NCBI GenBank assembly: GCA_002428405.1
Contig: DIWD01000020.1
Span: forward strand, 590-12,943
Direction of reading: 5' to 3'
Origin: a bacterium UBA6115
GTDB lineage: Bacteria; Bacillota_A; Clostridia; Christensenellales; Aristaeellaceae
Length of the DNA: 12,354 bases
Below are positions 6,811-12,354 of this stretch, piece after piece. The notes under the pieces are model-generated. The model searched no databases. It was not told the origin of the DNA and saw only the letters and a program-made list of their open reading frames with translations. Within the stretch, counting starts at the first letter, position 1. Every line of letters starts with the position of its first letter. Both the position numbers and the translations under genes were made by a program.

Positions 6811-8286
6811 GTGCGAAGAGGCATGTTGTTCAAGCTCATGGCGATGTTCACGGCGGTCATCCTGCTGTGCGTGCTGCTGATGCTCTTTGTTTTTGCCTTC
6901 AGTTCAAGGGAAGCGCAGATCGAAAACCGGATGAAAGCGCTCAAGTCCCAGGCTTACGACATCGCTTATCTTGCCGGAGCGCCGACGCGCCTGCCCCTGG
7001 ATACGATCCTGGGAACAGGGGCCAACGCCATGCGCCAGATGATGGAGCGTAAGCTTCGCGCTGTTTATCAAGAATACAGCGCCTTCTGCCTGGTGGTGGA
7101 CCGTTCCGGGCGTATGACCAGCTATTTCTCCTCAGTTTTACAGGAGCAGAAAGAGTTGGCCAGCGGGTTTGACCCAAGGGACATTATGAACACATTGTAC
7201 CGCGTGCTGGACGGTGAGGAGGTCGTGGCGCAGACGGAGGGCAGGGATGGGCCAATGTTCACCGTGGCCGTCCCCTGGATACAAAACGACACAGTGCTTG
7301 GCGCTGTCTATATCCAGACAGCCGCGCAGGTCGTCCAGGCTGCCTACGCCAACGTCTGGAAGAAGGCTGCCATAGCCGCGCTGGCCGCCTTCGTCGCGGC
7401 TGCGGCCATTGCGATTTTCTATACCCGCAGGATGGTCAAACCGCTGGAAAACATTGCCCGCTCCGCGGGATTGATGGCAAAGGGCATGACCGCGCCGCCG
7501 GTGAGCGAGGTCGGAGCCCAGGAATTGAGGGAACTGTCATCCTCCTTCAACCGCATGTCCAAACAGATCCAGGAAACCGAGGAAACCCGGCGCGCTTTCA
7601 TCGCGAACCTTTCCCACGAGCTGCGCTCCCCCATGACCAGCATCCAGGGCTTTATCCAGGGGATGCTCGACGGCACAGTAAAGCCGGAGGACAACAGGCA
7701 GAGCCTGATCATCGTAATGGAGGAGACCCGGCGGCTCAACCGCCTCATCAGCGGCCTGATGAGCCTCTCCCGCGCGGAAGCACCGGAGGAGGAACTGAAA
7801 AAAGCCGTGTTCAACCTCTGCGAACTGGCCCGCCTGGTCCTGATCACCAAGATCACCGGGATCGAGGAAAAGGAAATCGATATGCGCACGGAGTTTGATC
7901 AGGAGGATATGTATGCGTTTGCCGCGCGGGATGGGATTGAGCAGGTCCTGATCAACCTGCTGGACAACGCCATCCGCTTCACCCCCACCGGCGGGCAGAT
8001 CACCCTGAGCGTCAGGGAACAGGACCGGAAAACCTTGGCCGTTATCGTGCGCGACAACGGCATTGGGGTCCTGCCCGGGGACGAGGAGAAGATCTTTGAG
8101 CGCTTCTATACGGGAAAGCAGGCGCACAGTTCCGGGGAGGGCGTCGGTCTGGGTCTTGCCATCTGCAAAACCATCCTTCAAAAGCACGGCCATGGCATCA
8201 GGCTATTGCAGGACGGGCCCGGCGCGGCGTTTGAGTTTACCCTGGACCGCGCGGATAAGCCGGGGGGCAAGGCGCATGCGGATTGA
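6811..8286 (+). CDS. membrane sensor histidine kinase (HAMP, HisKA, HATPase_c)
   Basis: Protein of 491 residues. Membrane segments are predicted at about 7-30 and 185-204, flanking an extracellular sensor region (about 31-184) that I cannot assign to a family. HAMP (about 208-258) follows, then a HisKA dimerisation helix with phosphoacceptor His269 in NLSHELRSPMTSI. The HATPase domain has an N-box with Asn382 and Asn386, a G1 box DNGIG at 415-419 and a G2 box GEGVGLGLAI from 442. There is no PAS domain, unlike WalK or ResE. It probably autophosphorylates and passes phosphate to the regulator encoded 1 nt upstream. The start is GTG. The 3' end overlaps ispE by 11 nt. The signal and physiological role are unknown. 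Confidence 0.95.
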   Translation: MRRGMLFKLMAMFTAVILLCVLLMLFVFAFSSREAQIENRMKALKSQAYDIAYLAGAPTRLPLDTILGTGANAMRQMMERKLRAVYQEYSAFCLVVDRSGRMTSYFSSVLQEQKELASGFDPRDIMNTLYRVLDGEEVVAQTEGRDGPMFTVAVPWIQNDTVLGAVYIQTAAQVVQAAYANVWKKAAIAALAAFVAAAAIAIFYTRRMVKPLENIARSAGLMAKGMTAPPVSEVGAQELRELSSSFNRMSKQIQETEETRRAFIANLSHELRSPMTSIQGFIQGMLDGTVKPEDNRQSLIIVMEETRRLNRLISGLMSLSRAEAPEEELKKAVFNLCELARLVLITKITGIEEKEIDMRTEFDQEDMYAFAARDGIEQVLINLLDNAIRFTPTGGQITLSVREQDRKTLAVIVRDNGIGVLPGDEEKIFERFYTGKQAHSSGEGVGLGLAICKTILQKHGHGIRLLQDGPGAAFEFTLDRADKPGGKAHAD

Positions 8287-9121
8287 CGCCCCCGCTAAAA
8301 TCAACTGGGCGCTGAATATCCTGGGGAAAAGGCCAGACGGCTATCACACGCTGGATATGCTCATCCAGCGGATCAGCGTCATGGACAGCCTCACCCTTCT
8401 TCCTCATCCTGACATCCTCCTGAGCGTCACAGGCCATGAAGATCTGCCGGCAAGAGAGGACAACCTGGCTTTCAGGGCGGCGAAAGCAATGAAGGAATAT
8501 GCCGGTTATCGGGGCGGGGTCCATATCACCCTTGAGAAGAATATCCCGGCGCAGGCAGGCCTGGGCGGGGGCAGCGCGGACGCCGCGGCGGTGCTGCTTG
8601 GGCTCAACCAGCTGTGGGAACTTGGATTATCCATGGCTGTTCTTGAGAAAATCGGCATCGGGCTGGGCGCGGACGTACCCTGCTGCCTTTACCCGAGCTT
8701 GACCCGTGTCGGCGGCATCGGAGAGCGGGTCGTCCCTCTGCCTGCAGCGGCAACCTGCCATTTGCTGATATTGAAGCCCGCCACAGGGCTTTCCACCAGG
8801 GAGGTGTTTTCCCGCTTTGACCAGGCACCTGACAGTGATCCCGGGGACATTGACCAGGCAGTCAGAGCCCTGATGCAGGGGGACTATTCGGCTTTTGGGC
8901 ATTTTTGCAGAAACCAGCTGCAGCAGACAGCTGCCGCCATGCTGCCTGAGGTTCAGGATGCCATTGACGCGCTGACGAAGCATGGCGCGCTGTTTGCCCG
9001 GATGAGCGGTTCAGGCAGCGCGGTATTTGGCCTTTTTAAGAGCGAGCAGGCCGCGAAAAAGGCGATGGGAGCGCTGAAGGCTGCCTGGCAGGTGTGCCTG
9101 TACGCGCGGACAATCGGCTGA
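8276..9121 (+). CDS. ispE: 4-diphosphocytidyl-2-C-methyl-D-erythritol kinase
   Basis: GHMP-family kinase of 281 residues that phosphorylates the 2-hydroxyl of CDP-methylerythritol in the MEP pathway to isopentenyl diphosphate. It is cytoplasmic. Motif 1 contains Lys8 (APAKIN). His24 lies in PDGYH. The ATP-binding glycine loop PAQAGLGGGSADAA is at 91-104. Catalytic Asp133 is in GADVP, and motif 3 (SGSGSAVFGLF) starts at about 244. Lys8, His24 and Asp133 correspond to the E. coli active-site Lys10, His26 and Asp141. The segment after GADVP (residues 139-143, PSLTR) differs from the more usual GG-T-A type, but the following GIGE is kept. The ATG lies inside the kinase gene (11-nt overlap). Only a G-rich stretch precedes it, so coupled translation is likely. 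It is the last gene before the terminator. Confidence 0.96.
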   Translation: MRIDAPAKINWALNILGKRPDGYHTLDMLIQRISVMDSLTLLPHPDILLSVTGHEDLPAREDNLAFRAAKAMKEYAGYRGGVHITLEKNIPAQAGLGGGSADAAAVLLGLNQLWELGLSMAVLEKIGIGLGADVPCCLYPSLTRVGGIGERVVPLPAAATCHLLILKPATGLSTREVFSRFDQAPDSDPGDIDQAVRALMQGDYSAFGHFCRNQLQQTAAAMLPEVQDAIDALTKHGALFARMSGSGSAVFGLFKSEQAAKKAMGALKAAWQVCLYARTIG

Positions 9122-9131
9122 AAGGAAAAAA

Positions 9132-9158
9132 CGGAGGGGTTTTCCCCTCCGGTTTTTT
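9132..9158. terminator. bidirectional intrinsic terminator between ispE and the reductase
   Basis: A perfect 8-bp stem, CGGAGGGG (9132-9139) with CCCCTCCG (9144-9151), encloses a TTTT loop. It is followed by G and six T on the plus strand, and preceded by six A (9126-9131), which give a U-tract on the minus strand. It lies 10 nt after the ispE stop and 7 nt beyond the reductase stop, so it can end both convergent transcripts. Confidence 0.92.
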
Positions 9159-9165
9159 GTCTGCG

Positions 9166-9705
9166 TTACAGCATCTTGACCAGCGCGTCGGTAACCGACC
9201 TGATGAGGGTCCTGGTCTCCTCCTTCACGCCGCCCTTGCCGTCAAGCAGGCCTGTCACACTGCCGATGTAGGCCTCCGGCTGCTGCACGGGGCGCATATT
9301 CAGGAAGGTGAGCACCTGGCGCAGGTGATGGTTTGCGCCGAACCCACCCATTGCGCCTGGTGACACGCTGATGATTGCCGCTGCCTTGCCGTCCCACAGG
9401 TTATGCCCCCAGGGGCGGGAGCCGACATCCAGCGCGTTCTTCAGCGCGGCGGGAAAGGAGCGGTTATGCTCAGGCGTGGCGAACAGGAAACCGTCAAAGC
9501 CCGCAATCTCTTTGCGGAATGCCGTATAGCTCTCAGGCGTTGTGCCCTGGTCATCAAAATCCTGGTTGAACAGGGGCAGTTGCCCAATCTCAACAAATTT
9601 AACCTCTACGGAGGATGGAAACAGCTCCTTTGCCGCCCGGGCAATCTGTTTGGTGAATGAGCCCTGGCGAAGGGAGCCTGTTATAATAGCGATTTTCTTG
9701 GACAT
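9166..9705 (-). CDS. NAD(P)H-dependent FMN reductase-like flavoprotein
   Basis: Protein of 179 residues with a flavodoxin-like fold, of the FMN reductase (ChrR/YieF/SsuE-like) superfamily, which reduces FMN, quinones or other small acceptors using NAD(P)H. Visible signatures are the phosphate-binding loop GSLRQGSFTKQIA at 10-22, TPEHNRSFPAALKNALD at 77-93 (family TPEYN-S-P-LKNA-D pattern) and the glycine-rich SPGAMGGFGAN at 115-125. No signal peptide or iron-sulphur motif is seen. ATG 9705 is preferred over upstream in-frame codons because AAAGGA lies 8 nt before it. It ends at the bidirectional terminator. The 187-nt space to the upstream minus-strand gene has no clear promoter or terminator, so it may be its own unit or be read through. 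The physiological substrate cannot be told from sequence. Confidence 0.93.
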   Translation of the reverse strand: MSKKIAIITGSLRQGSFTKQIARAAKELFPSSVEVKFVEIGQLPLFNQDFDDQGTTPESYTAFRKEIAGFDGFLFATPEHNRSFPAALKNALDVGSRPWGHNLWDGKAAAIISVSPGAMGGFGANHHLRQVLTFLNMRPVQQPEAYIGSVTGLLDGKGGVKEETRTLIRSVTDALVKML

Positions 9706-9725
9706 GAGTGTTTTCCTTTCGTTTT

Positions 9726-9741
9726 GCCTTCTCCTGAAGGC
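9726..9741. repeat. short perfect inverted repeat in the reductase leader
   Basis: GCCTTC (9726-9731) and GAAGGC (9736-9741) form a 6-bp palindrome around a TCCT spacer, 20 nt upstream of the reductase start codon and just before its ribosome-binding site. It could be a protein-binding site or a weak leader hairpin. No T-run follows, so it is not a terminator. The rest of 9706-9892 shows nothing I can name. Confidence 0.35.
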
Positions 9742-9892
9742 TGATATGTTCATACCCGTTTATCCGGCTGAATAACCGAGTCCATTGATGCTGTTCTGTT
9801 TCCCGCTTGAAGCGAAGGATAGCGTACCAAAAGGACCGCTTTATAAAACGGATGCGGCGAAGGATATGGATGGTAACGTCCGGCAATGGATT

Positions 9893-10375
9893 TTACAGTC
9901 CGATGATCTCCTGAAGGGCGGTCAGGTGGGTGAGCAGCAGGGTGCGTTCCTCCAGCGTGTTGCTGGTGGCGGTCTGGATGGCCAGCTCATACCGGTCCAG
10001 ATCCTCAAACAGGGCGCTGACGGCTTCCTGGGGGACCAGCCTGCCTTTTTCACCGCTGACAGCGATGCTGATGGCGTTGATCTGCTCCATCGAATAGATA
10101 TGCTGCCGGATCTGCCCCAGCTTGATGGACGAGTTGGACTGCACCCCGCCTGTCATCCGGCTGACCTGTCCGATGGCGTCTACCAGGTTGCTGTTGATTC
10201 TGCGTTTGAATTGCTCCATGGTCCTGACCTGGTAGGCGGCGCCCCGGGCATAGAACGCCCCCAATACAACAACGGCCGCCAGCAGGAGGACCAGGGCGAT
10301 GAGCATGACGCGCTGCTGCGCCTTTGTGCCATAACTTTGAAAACTTGGTTTCTGCCTGAAGCGGTAGTTGTTCAT
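9893..10375 (-). CDS. uncharacterised single-pass membrane protein
   Basis: Protein of 160 residues that I do not recognise. A basic N-terminus (about 1-22: Arg5, Arg7, Lys9, Lys18, Arg22) precedes one strongly hydrophobic segment at about 23-42 (VMLIALVLLLAAVVVLGAFY). The positive-inside rule suggests N-in, C-out. The remaining 118 residues are polar and look mostly helical, with no cysteine, no catalytic motif and no sorting signal. The reading frame is supported by G/C-ending codons, the membrane segment, and GAGAGG 4 nt before ATG 10375 (a rather short spacing). Upstream in-frame starts would overlap the promoter. It is divergent from the ABC cassette and upstream of the flavoprotein gene on the same strand. 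A cell-envelope or sensory role is possible but unproven. Confidence 0.75.
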   Translation of the reverse strand: MNNYRFRQKPSFQSYGTKAQQRVMLIALVLLLAAVVVLGAFYARGAAYQVRTMEQFKRRINSNLVDAIGQVSRMTGGVQSNSSIKLGQIRQHIYSMEQINAISIAVSGEKGRLVPQEAVSALFEDLDRYELAIQTATSNTLEERTLLLTHLTALQEIIGL

Positions 10376-10401
10376 GTCGCCTCTCAATGTGATGATACTC
10401 C

Positions 10402-10430
10402 ATCTTAACATCTTTTCAGGGCCTGTTCAA
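10402..10430 (-). promoter_or_regulatory. promoter of the uncharacterised membrane protein gene
   Basis: On the minus strand, -35 TTGAAC (10425-10430), a 17-bp spacer and -10 TAAGAT (10402-10407) point towards the gene starting at 10375. Predicted transcription starts near 10395, leaving a leader of about 20 nt. Two mismatches to consensus lie outside the most conserved -10 positions. Confidence 0.5.
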
Positions 10431-10439
10431 CTTGGGCTC

Positions 10440-10455
10440 TTCACAGATTGTTCAC
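10440..10455. promoter_or_regulatory. candidate regulator site: TTCAC direct repeat with 11-bp spacing
   Basis: TTCAC occurs at 10440-10444 and 10451-10455, exactly one helical turn apart, with a related TTCAA at 10426-10430. The pair lies just where a -35 element should sit for the rightward promoter. Tandem half-sites 11 bp apart are typical of OmpR/PhoB-type activators (family knowledge). Binding here is inference from spacing only. Confidence 0.25.
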
Positions 10456-10473
10456 CAAACCCCTTTGGCTTCA

Positions 10474-10482
10474 TGCTATACT
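10474..10482 (+). promoter_or_regulatory. extended -10 promoter of the ABC cassette
   Basis: TGCTATACT matches an extended -10 element (TGN plus TATACT at 10477-10482), 31 nt before the GTG start at 10514. No good -35 hexamer lies at 16-18 bp; TTCACC at 10451 is 20 bp away. Such promoters often need an activator or rely on the TG extension. Confidence 0.45.
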
Positions 10483-10499
10483 TCAGGCAAATCATGGCA

Positions 10500-10505
10500 G
10501 GGAGG
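10500..10505 (+). promoter_or_regulatory. ribosome-binding site fixing the GTG start of the ABC ATPase
   Basis: GGGAGG lies 8 nt before GTG 10514, an ideal spacing. The in-frame TTG at 10448 would start before the -10 element and add 22 residues not typical of ABC ATPases. Confidence 0.82.
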
Positions 10506-10513
10506 CAAAACGG

Positions 10514-11452
10514 GTGATCCGGGCTGAAGGGCTAAGCAGGCGGTATGACCGCCTTGAAGCGGTGAAGGACATCAGCTTTACAGCGGAAAAAGGCGAGGTG
10601 GTCGGTTTGCTGGGCCAGAACGGCGCCGGCAAGACCACCATCATGAACGTGCTGTCCGGCTGTATTGCGCCAAGCGCCGGCCGGGTAGAGATCATGGGGC
10701 ACGACCTGGCCGTCCGCCCTGAGATTGCCAAGCGCCACCTGGGCTACCTGCCGGAAATCCCGCCGCTGTATCCGGAAATGACTGTTCTGGAATACCTGCG
10801 CTTCGCCTGTGATATCAAAGGCGTGCTGAGGGCGGACAGGGAAAAGCACATCCAGGAGATCATTGAATTATCCGGCCTTTCAGAGGTCAGGGACCGGCTC
10901 ATCGGCAGGCTGTCAAAGGGATACGCCCAGCGGACCGGCCTGGCCCAGGCCCTTTGCGGGGATCCGGAAGTCCTGCTGCTGGACGAACCGACCGCTGGGT
11001 TTGACCCGGTGCAGGCCGTTGCCTTCCGCAAACTCATCCGCAAACTGGCCCGGGACAAGGCCATCCTGTTCTCCTCCCACCTTTTGGGCGAAGTGCAGGC
11101 CATTTGCGACCGTGCTCTGATCCTGCATGAGGGGCGCCTGCTGCTGGATTATACGCTGCATGACCCGTCCCGGGTATCGCTGCAGTACCGCGCTGTGATT
11201 GGAATCATGCCGGGCCGCCTGCTCTCCCAGCTGCGCCAGCTGCCCTCCGTGCGCCGGATCAAACAGCTCTCCGGACAAAACGCGGGCGAAACCAGCATCA
11301 TTGCCGATACAGAACCCGGAAGCCCTTTCCAAGCCGAACTGTTCACCCTGCTCACGGGGCTTAATGCGCCCATCCTGGAGCTGACCCCGCTTCAGGATAC
11401 GCTGGAAACCCTGTTTATCAAGGTAACCAGCCGCGCGGAGGTGAGCGGATAA
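10514..11452 (+). CDS. ABC transporter ATP-binding protein, GldA-like (ABC-2 export type)
   Basis: Protein of 312 residues. The ATPase domain (1-about 215) has Walker A GQNGAGKT at 34-41, GYLPE at 77-81 in the Q-loop region (Glu81 in place of Gln), and the signature variant LSKGY at 133-137. It also has Walker B VLLLDE at 153-158, the D-loop region AGFDP and the switch His189. The GYLPE and LSKGY variants are usual in GldA/DrrA-type exporters. A 95-residue C-terminal extension follows. It should power the membrane permease encoded next, whose ATG overlaps this stop by 1 nt (TAATG). The start is GTG with GGGAGG upstream. The substrate is unknown. The name GldA refers to Bacteroidota gliding genes; homologues in non-gliding bacteria have undefined cargo, and nothing here suggests gliding. 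Confidence 0.95.
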   Translation: MIRAEGLSRRYDRLEAVKDISFTAEKGEVVGLLGQNGAGKTTIMNVLSGCIAPSAGRVEIMGHDLAVRPEIAKRHLGYLPEIPPLYPEMTVLEYLRFACDIKGVLRADREKHIQEIIELSGLSEVRDRLIGRLSKGYAQRTGLAQALCGDPEVLLLDEPTAGFDPVQAVAFRKLIRKLARDKAILFSSHLLGEVQAICDRALILHEGRLLLDYTLHDPSRVSLQYRAVIGIMPGRLLSQLRQLPSVRRIKQLSGQNAGETSIIADTEPGSPFQAELFTLLTGLNAPILELTPLQDTLETLFIKVTSRAEVSG

Positions 11453-12165
11453 TGGGCGCGGTATACCGAAAGGAACTGAAAAGTTATTTTCATACGCCTG
11501 CCGGCTGGCTGTTCCTCTGCGTTTTTCTGAGCATCGGGAGCCTGGTGTTTTACCTGAACAACCTGCTTCCCCGCAACAGCGATTTTACGCCTTTCCTGAG
11601 CATGATGAGCTATGTATGGATGCTGCTCGCCCCGATCCTGGTGATCCGGCTGATTGCCGGGGAGCACCGGGCGATGACAGACCGGCTTTTGCTCAGTTCC
11701 CCCCTGAGCGTCTCCTCCGTCGTGGCGGGAAAGTACCTGGCTGCCTGCACAATGCTCCTTTTCGCTGTGCTGTTAAGCTTCCTTTATCCCCTCCTCATCG
11801 CCGCCTACGCCAGGCTGTACCTTTTGGAAATGCTCACCGCCTATCTGGGTTTCTACCTGCAGGGCTGCGCTTTTATCGCGTTGGACCTGGCGGTGACAAG
11901 TCCGATGAAAAGTACGGCAGGGGCCGCCGCGGTCGCCTTTGGCGCCAACCTTTTCATTTGGCTTGCCAGCCTGCTGTCTTCCTCTGCCGCCGTTCCCTCC
12001 GCCGTTGCCAGGGCAGTCGCTTTTCTGAGCCTGTATGACCGCTTCATTCCCTTCCTCTCCGCCCAATTAAGCCCGTCGAATATCCTGTTTTACCTCCTGT
12101 TCTCCCTGTGCATGCTGGCGATATGCATCAGTGTTCAGAAGACCTTGTGGGCACGGCGCTCATGA
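11452..12165 (+). CDS. ABC-2 type permease, GldF-like
   Basis: Integral membrane protein of 237 residues with six predicted helices at about 18-36, 48-68, 95-118, 126-148, 156-176 and 209-228. The N-terminal KELKSYFHTPAGWL and the cytoplasmic loop GEHRAMTDRLLLSSPLS at 70-86 match the pattern of ABC-2 permeases of the GldF group (family reads E-R--GT-E-LL--P-). It probably pairs with the upstream ATPase to form an exporter in the cytoplasmic membrane. Start and stop are both coupled to its neighbours: TAATG with the ATPase gene and ATGA with the next gene. The helix count is estimated by eye. Confidence 0.92.
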   Translation: MGAVYRKELKSYFHTPAGWLFLCVFLSIGSLVFYLNNLLPRNSDFTPFLSMMSYVWMLLAPILVIRLIAGEHRAMTDRLLLSSPLSVSSVVAGKYLAACTMLLFAVLLSFLYPLLIAAYARLYLLEMLTAYLGFYLQGCAFIALDLAVTSPMKSTAGAAAVAFGANLFIWLASLLSSSAAVPSAVARAVAFLSLYDRFIPFLSAQLSPSNILFYLLFSLCMLAICISVQKTLWARRS

Positions 12166-12354
12166 GGACAAGCTGGATGAAGAAGCTTTTCACAAACATT
12201 TTGGCCAAACGCGCGGCGCCACTGATCATCACCCTCGCCATCCTCCTGGTCAGTGTGCTGGCCGCGCTGGCGGCAGACAGCATCGAACAGCGTCACGCGC
12301 TGCGGATGGACTTTTCATTCAACAGCGTGACCACGCAGAGCGAGCAGACACAGC
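12162..12354 (+). CDS. GldG-like auxiliary protein of the ABC cassette, 5' part only
   Basis: Only the first 64 codons are present; the gene continues past the right edge. A basic start (MRTSWMKKLF) is followed by one hydrophobic segment at about 20-38. Then comes RMDFSFNSVTTQSEQTQ, which resembles the region after the first helix in GldG-family proteins (pattern R-D-T--N-FSLS-QT). These are large, mostly extracytoplasmic proteins next to GldA/GldF-type ABC genes. The ATG overlaps the permease stop by 4 nt, so it is the third gene of the unit. The assignment rests on this short motif and on the context. Confidence 0.75.
   Translation, partial: MRTSWMKKLFTNILAKRAAPLIITLAILLVSVLAALAADSIEQRHALRMDFSFNSVTTQSEQTQ

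Noticed and set aside
8063..8275. Upstream extension of the ispE frame within the kinase gene
   Set aside because: It overlaps the essential ATP-binding part of the kinase and does not resemble IspE. MRIDAPAKIN at 8276 is the normal IspE N-terminus.
9682..9687. Perfect TATAAT on the plus strand inside the reductase gene
   Set aside because: No -35 hexamer lies at 16-18 bp upstream and no plus-strand gene follows. It falls in codons of the flavoprotein's first strand and is probably chance.
9785..10408. Open frame of 207 codons on the plus strand opposite the small membrane protein
   Set aside because: The composition is Gln/Asp/Gly/His-rich with no hydrophobic core and no ribosome site. The opposite frame has a membrane helix, G/C-ending codons and its own promoter.
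10448..10513. TTG start 22 codons upstream for the ABC ATPase
   Set aside because: It lies upstream of the extended -10 element and has no ribosome site. GTG 10514 has GGGAGG at 8 nt and begins the ATPase fold at once.
1..12354. CRISPR array, mobile element, prophage or toxin-antitoxin system
   Set aside because: There are no regularly spaced repeats, terminal inverted repeats, transposase or integrase motifs. Base composition is even throughout. The tRNA cluster at the left edge shows no attachment-site duplication inside the window.

Overview
The window reads as chromosomal DNA from a GC-rich member of the Bacillota, most likely an anaerobic Clostridia lineage. The evidence is the gene order zapA / U32 peptidase-like / mutS2, MutS2 with a C-terminal Smr domain, a cyclophilin resembling clostridial ones, Gram-positive ribosome-binding sites and tRNAs with encoded CCA. 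Base composition is even across the window, codons are mostly G/C-ending, and there are no insertion sequences, phage genes, integrases or CRISPR repeats. The lineage cannot be named more closely from the sequence alone.

Layout. (1) 1-422, minus strand: five tRNA genes, transcribed as Pro(TGG), Glu(TTC), CAT (Met or Ile2), Asp(GTC), Thr(TGT). The Thr gene runs off the left edge. A good sigma-A-type promoter lies just upstream at 453-481. (2) 625-9121, plus strand: seven tightly packed genes, with overlaps or gaps of at most 19 nt. They encode cyclophilin PPIase, ZapA, a U32 protein, MutS2, an OmpR/PhoB-type response regulator, its histidine kinase and IspE. A promoter at 562-591 precedes them and a bidirectional hairpin terminator at 9132-9158 follows. 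(3) 9166-10375, minus strand: an NAD(P)H-dependent FMN reductase-like flavoprotein and a 160-residue single-pass membrane protein of unknown function. (4) 10514-12354, plus strand: an ABC-2 type export cassette of the GldA/GldF/GldG type, the last gene cut by the window edge.

How the genes relate. The long operon mixes protein folding (cyclophilin), division-ring assembly (ZapA), probable RNA modification (U32), collided-ribosome or DNA processing (MutS2), signal transduction (two-component pair) and isoprenoid precursor synthesis (IspE). Most of it is a known Clostridia-type housekeeping neighbourhood. The two-component pair inside it is the part whose biological link is unclear. The divergent region 10376-10513 contains promoter-like sequences for both the orphan membrane protein and the ABC cassette. 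It also holds an 11-bp-spaced TTCAC repeat that could be a winged-helix regulator site.

I did not find a convincing new biological system. The least explained parts are the 160-residue membrane protein, the regulatory region it shares with the ABC cassette, and the signal and targets of the two-component system.
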